A stretch of 16,838 bases of DNA from Coemansia sp. RSA 1804 (Eukaryota > Kickxellomycota > Kickxellomycetes > Kickxellales > Kickxellaceae). Numbering within the stretch: position 1 is the stretch's first letter; every line of letters starts with the position of its first letter. This document shows positions 15,413 through 16,838 of the stretch, in pieces. Below the pieces are notes generated by a model. That model ran no database searches, was not told the origin of the DNA, and saw only the letters and a program-made list of their open reading frames with translations. The translations under genes and the position numbers were made by a program. The stretch lies in assembly GCA_027578815.1 (NCBI GenBank), contig JANBTH010000467.1, forward strand, positions 1 through 16,838, in the 5' to 3' direction.

Positions 15413-16669
15413 TTCGTTTTGTTTTGTACCTTTTGGTGTGTTTAACTATACACAAAGCAACAATGGCAACAAGAAATTATTCACACCCGTGTTCTTTAGT
15501 GCAATCGGAATGAAAGAGTTCCAGCAAATGAGCAGAATTTGTGTTTAAAGAAATAAATCACACAAAAAGGCAAGAGTGTCTTGGAAAAGCAGAGGAAAAG
15601 AACGGCTGGCTGTGCTTATTTCACAGAGAGCGAAAGACCAGAAAGAGTGAATGCAGTGTTTATCATTTTGGTAACTCGGGGGCGCCTTTTTTCCACCGCC
15701 GCTTGGGGCAAATAATAGCCCATTCTGCTTTTCTGTCAACAAAGCTTGCATCACACAGGATAGTAGGAGGGAAAAAAGTAAAAGAGGGGGAGGGATTGGG
15801 ATGGGCAAGCAAATGTTTTCATTATCGTCTTGGTTGTTTTGGTATTGTGTGGCTACGACTGCTAAAAATGAAAAGCCTTGAAGAAGAGTCAGCAACATAA
15901 AGGGCGCGGTTTCCTCCTGGTCTGCTAAACACTTCTCCGCCAATCGCAGACGAATGGGCTTGGTAGGCCATATATCAAAGAGCCAAAAGGCGGCCCCAAT
16001 CCAACAAGCATTGGCTGAATGGCTGCTGGCCTTGTCAATAAATAACAACCACTTTCAGTGGGAAAACAACAACAACAAAACCAATAACAAAAAACCACAA
16101 CAAACAAGGTCTTTGTCTTGTTCTCTTTTTGGACTGCTCGTCTAGGCGGACCATATCAAGAGCTTGCAAAAAGACGATAGCTGCAGAAAAAAGTCAGCTC
16201 CTCAGAGAGAGGCTCGGGATCCACCAAGAACCGTGGTGTTGACTGACAAAAAACGTCCATAGGAAAAAAAGCAGCTACCGCACGTACGTGTTTCTTAGTC
16301 TGCACATGTACCAGGAAGCCCTCTAGAAGAAAGCCACCGTTCCAGGCATGATGAGAGCTGCTCGCAAAGCACTTGGATTCTGAAATACAATATCCTCCTG
16401 CTGATCGCAAAGCAATAGTGGAGATACGTGGCACCCACCATAAAACCAGGCCAGCGGAACACAACACGGGGGGCAAAGAAGACAAGACCAGTGCATAGAA
16501 AGAGGGCATGTATATTGACATTATTGACACGGATTTATACCTGTGTCTAGAGAACATAAACAGAAAGTCCTCGCCTCCTTGCAATTCAAAGACAGAAGCA
16601 CGACCCCGGGGGATACACCCGTATTAATAAGGAGTTTCCTGCACAGACAGTGGATCTAAGCGTCAGCAT
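15413..16669. promoter_or_regulatory. Long upstream region of alpha-tubulin, probably a divergent promoter
   Basis: About 1.26 kb without a supported gene. Near tubulin the plus strand is purine-rich (about 15567-15605, 15625-15648 and 15769-15800), that is, pyrimidine-rich on the tubulin coding strand. Three CCAAT-type boxes cluster at 15940-15944, 15996-16000 and 16010-16014 (the last inverted), around a CCATATATC element at 15968-15976. From about 16056 to 16110 the plus strand is (A/C)-rich with CAACAA runs. Minus-strand open frames at 15545-16048 and 16156-16584 begin at TTG codons and have no recognisable domain. Confidence 0.5.
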
Positions 16670-16747
16670 ATGAAAACCAAAACAAACAACATCACCAACT
16701 GGCTACACACGCAAATGCAGTCAGCACTGGCTTTGTCGGTAACATGA
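16670..16747 (+). promoter_or_regulatory. Candidate 25-codon uORF overlapping the next start codon
   Basis: An ATG at 16670 opens a 25-codon frame (a second in-frame ATG is at 16715) that stops with TGA at 16745-16747. The stop overlaps the candidate downstream start ATG at 16744-16746 in the sequence ATGA, an arrangement that could couple termination to reinitiation. It matters only if the downstream frame is a real gene and the transcript includes this region. Confidence 0.3.
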
Positions 16748-16838
16748 CCTCCGAACGCCCACTGAGACGAGCACGCTTGAGCTGCTTCTTACCTGAAAGA
16801 CAAAGGTTGGCGAATAACCAAGCAGGGATGATTAAAAG
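16744..16838 (+). CDS. Possible start of a gene running off the window (3' partial)
   Basis: From an ATG with A at -3 (GTAACATGA) the frame stays open for 31 codons to the window edge, beginning MTSERPLRRARL. It is divergent from alpha-tubulin across a promoter-like region, which is consistent with a gene start. The fragment is too short to recognise. An alternative is a minus-strand gene, since the opposite strand here has a good splice-donor sequence. Low confidence. Confidence 0.3.
   Translation, partial: MTSERPLRRARLSCFLPERQRLANNQAGMIK

Noticed and set aside
15545..16048. A 167-codon minus-strand open frame upstream of tubulin
   Set aside because: It starts at a TTG codon, has no recognisable domain and lies in promoter-like sequence; the hydrophobic composition follows from the purine-rich plus strand.
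16348..16383. ATGATGA followed by CTGA, resembling C and D boxes of a snoRNA
   Set aside because: The spacing is too short for a full C/D snoRNA, no flanking terminal stem is present, and no internal C'/D' boxes were found.
16156..16584. A 142-codon minus-strand open frame near the window end
   Set aside because: It starts at a TTG codon and shows no signal peptide, domain or coding-like composition.

Overview
The window looks like a stretch of nuclear chromosome from a fungus, probably an early-diverging (zygomycete-grade) one; Kickxellomycotina is my guess, not something the sequence proves. The basis is a fungal-type alpha-tubulin, a clear CTK1-type kinase with the fungal C-terminal signature, a secreted 12-cysteine GPI-type protein resembling fungal DUF7707 proteins, and AATAAA poly(A) signals. 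Alongside these sit genes more familiar from animals: a MYSM1-like SANT/JAMM protein, an MBIP-like protein, a GTPBP1/2-like GTPase and a UBE3A-like HECT ligase. All eight recognisable coding regions read as single uninterrupted frames, so introns are rare here. No mobile element, CRISPR array, rRNA or tRNA was seen.

Layout: (1) 1-1854 (+), a 5'-truncated SANT + JAMM deubiquitinase-like gene; (2) 2242-2907 (+), maleylacetoacetate isomerase; (3) 3418-5919 (+), an RS-rich CTK1/CDK12-type kinase; (4) 6343-7488 (+), an MBIP-like protein; (5) 7562-9301 (-), a GTPBP1/2-like GTPase, tail to tail with gene 4; (6) 9892-12225 (+), a UBE3A-like HECT ubiquitin ligase divergent from gene 5; (7) 13066-13911 (+), a secreted Cys-rich, probably GPI-anchored protein; (8) 14066-15412 (-), alpha-tubulin, tail to tail with gene 7; (9) a 1.3 kb intergenic region, then a possible plus-strand gene start at 16744 running off the window.

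Functionally the left half is rich in chromatin and transcription functions (putative histone H2A deubiquitinase, Pol II CTD kinase, putative ATAC acetyltransferase subunit), but the genes have separate promoters and no operon-like link is visible. The rest is a mix of amino-acid catabolism, a translation-factor-like GTPase, ubiquitin ligation, cell surface and cytoskeleton.

The most unusual points are: loss of the near-universal DxxGH histidine in the GTPBP-like GTPase (DTCGF); the combination of a SHAQKYF Myb domain and an intact JAMM site without a visible SWIRM domain; an MBIP/ATAC-type protein in an apparent fungus; pyrimidine-rich tracts on the coding strand upstream of most genes; a 73 bp tail-to-tail gap whose poly(A) signal predicts overlapping transcripts; and a uORF whose stop overlaps the putative start of the last gene (ATGA).
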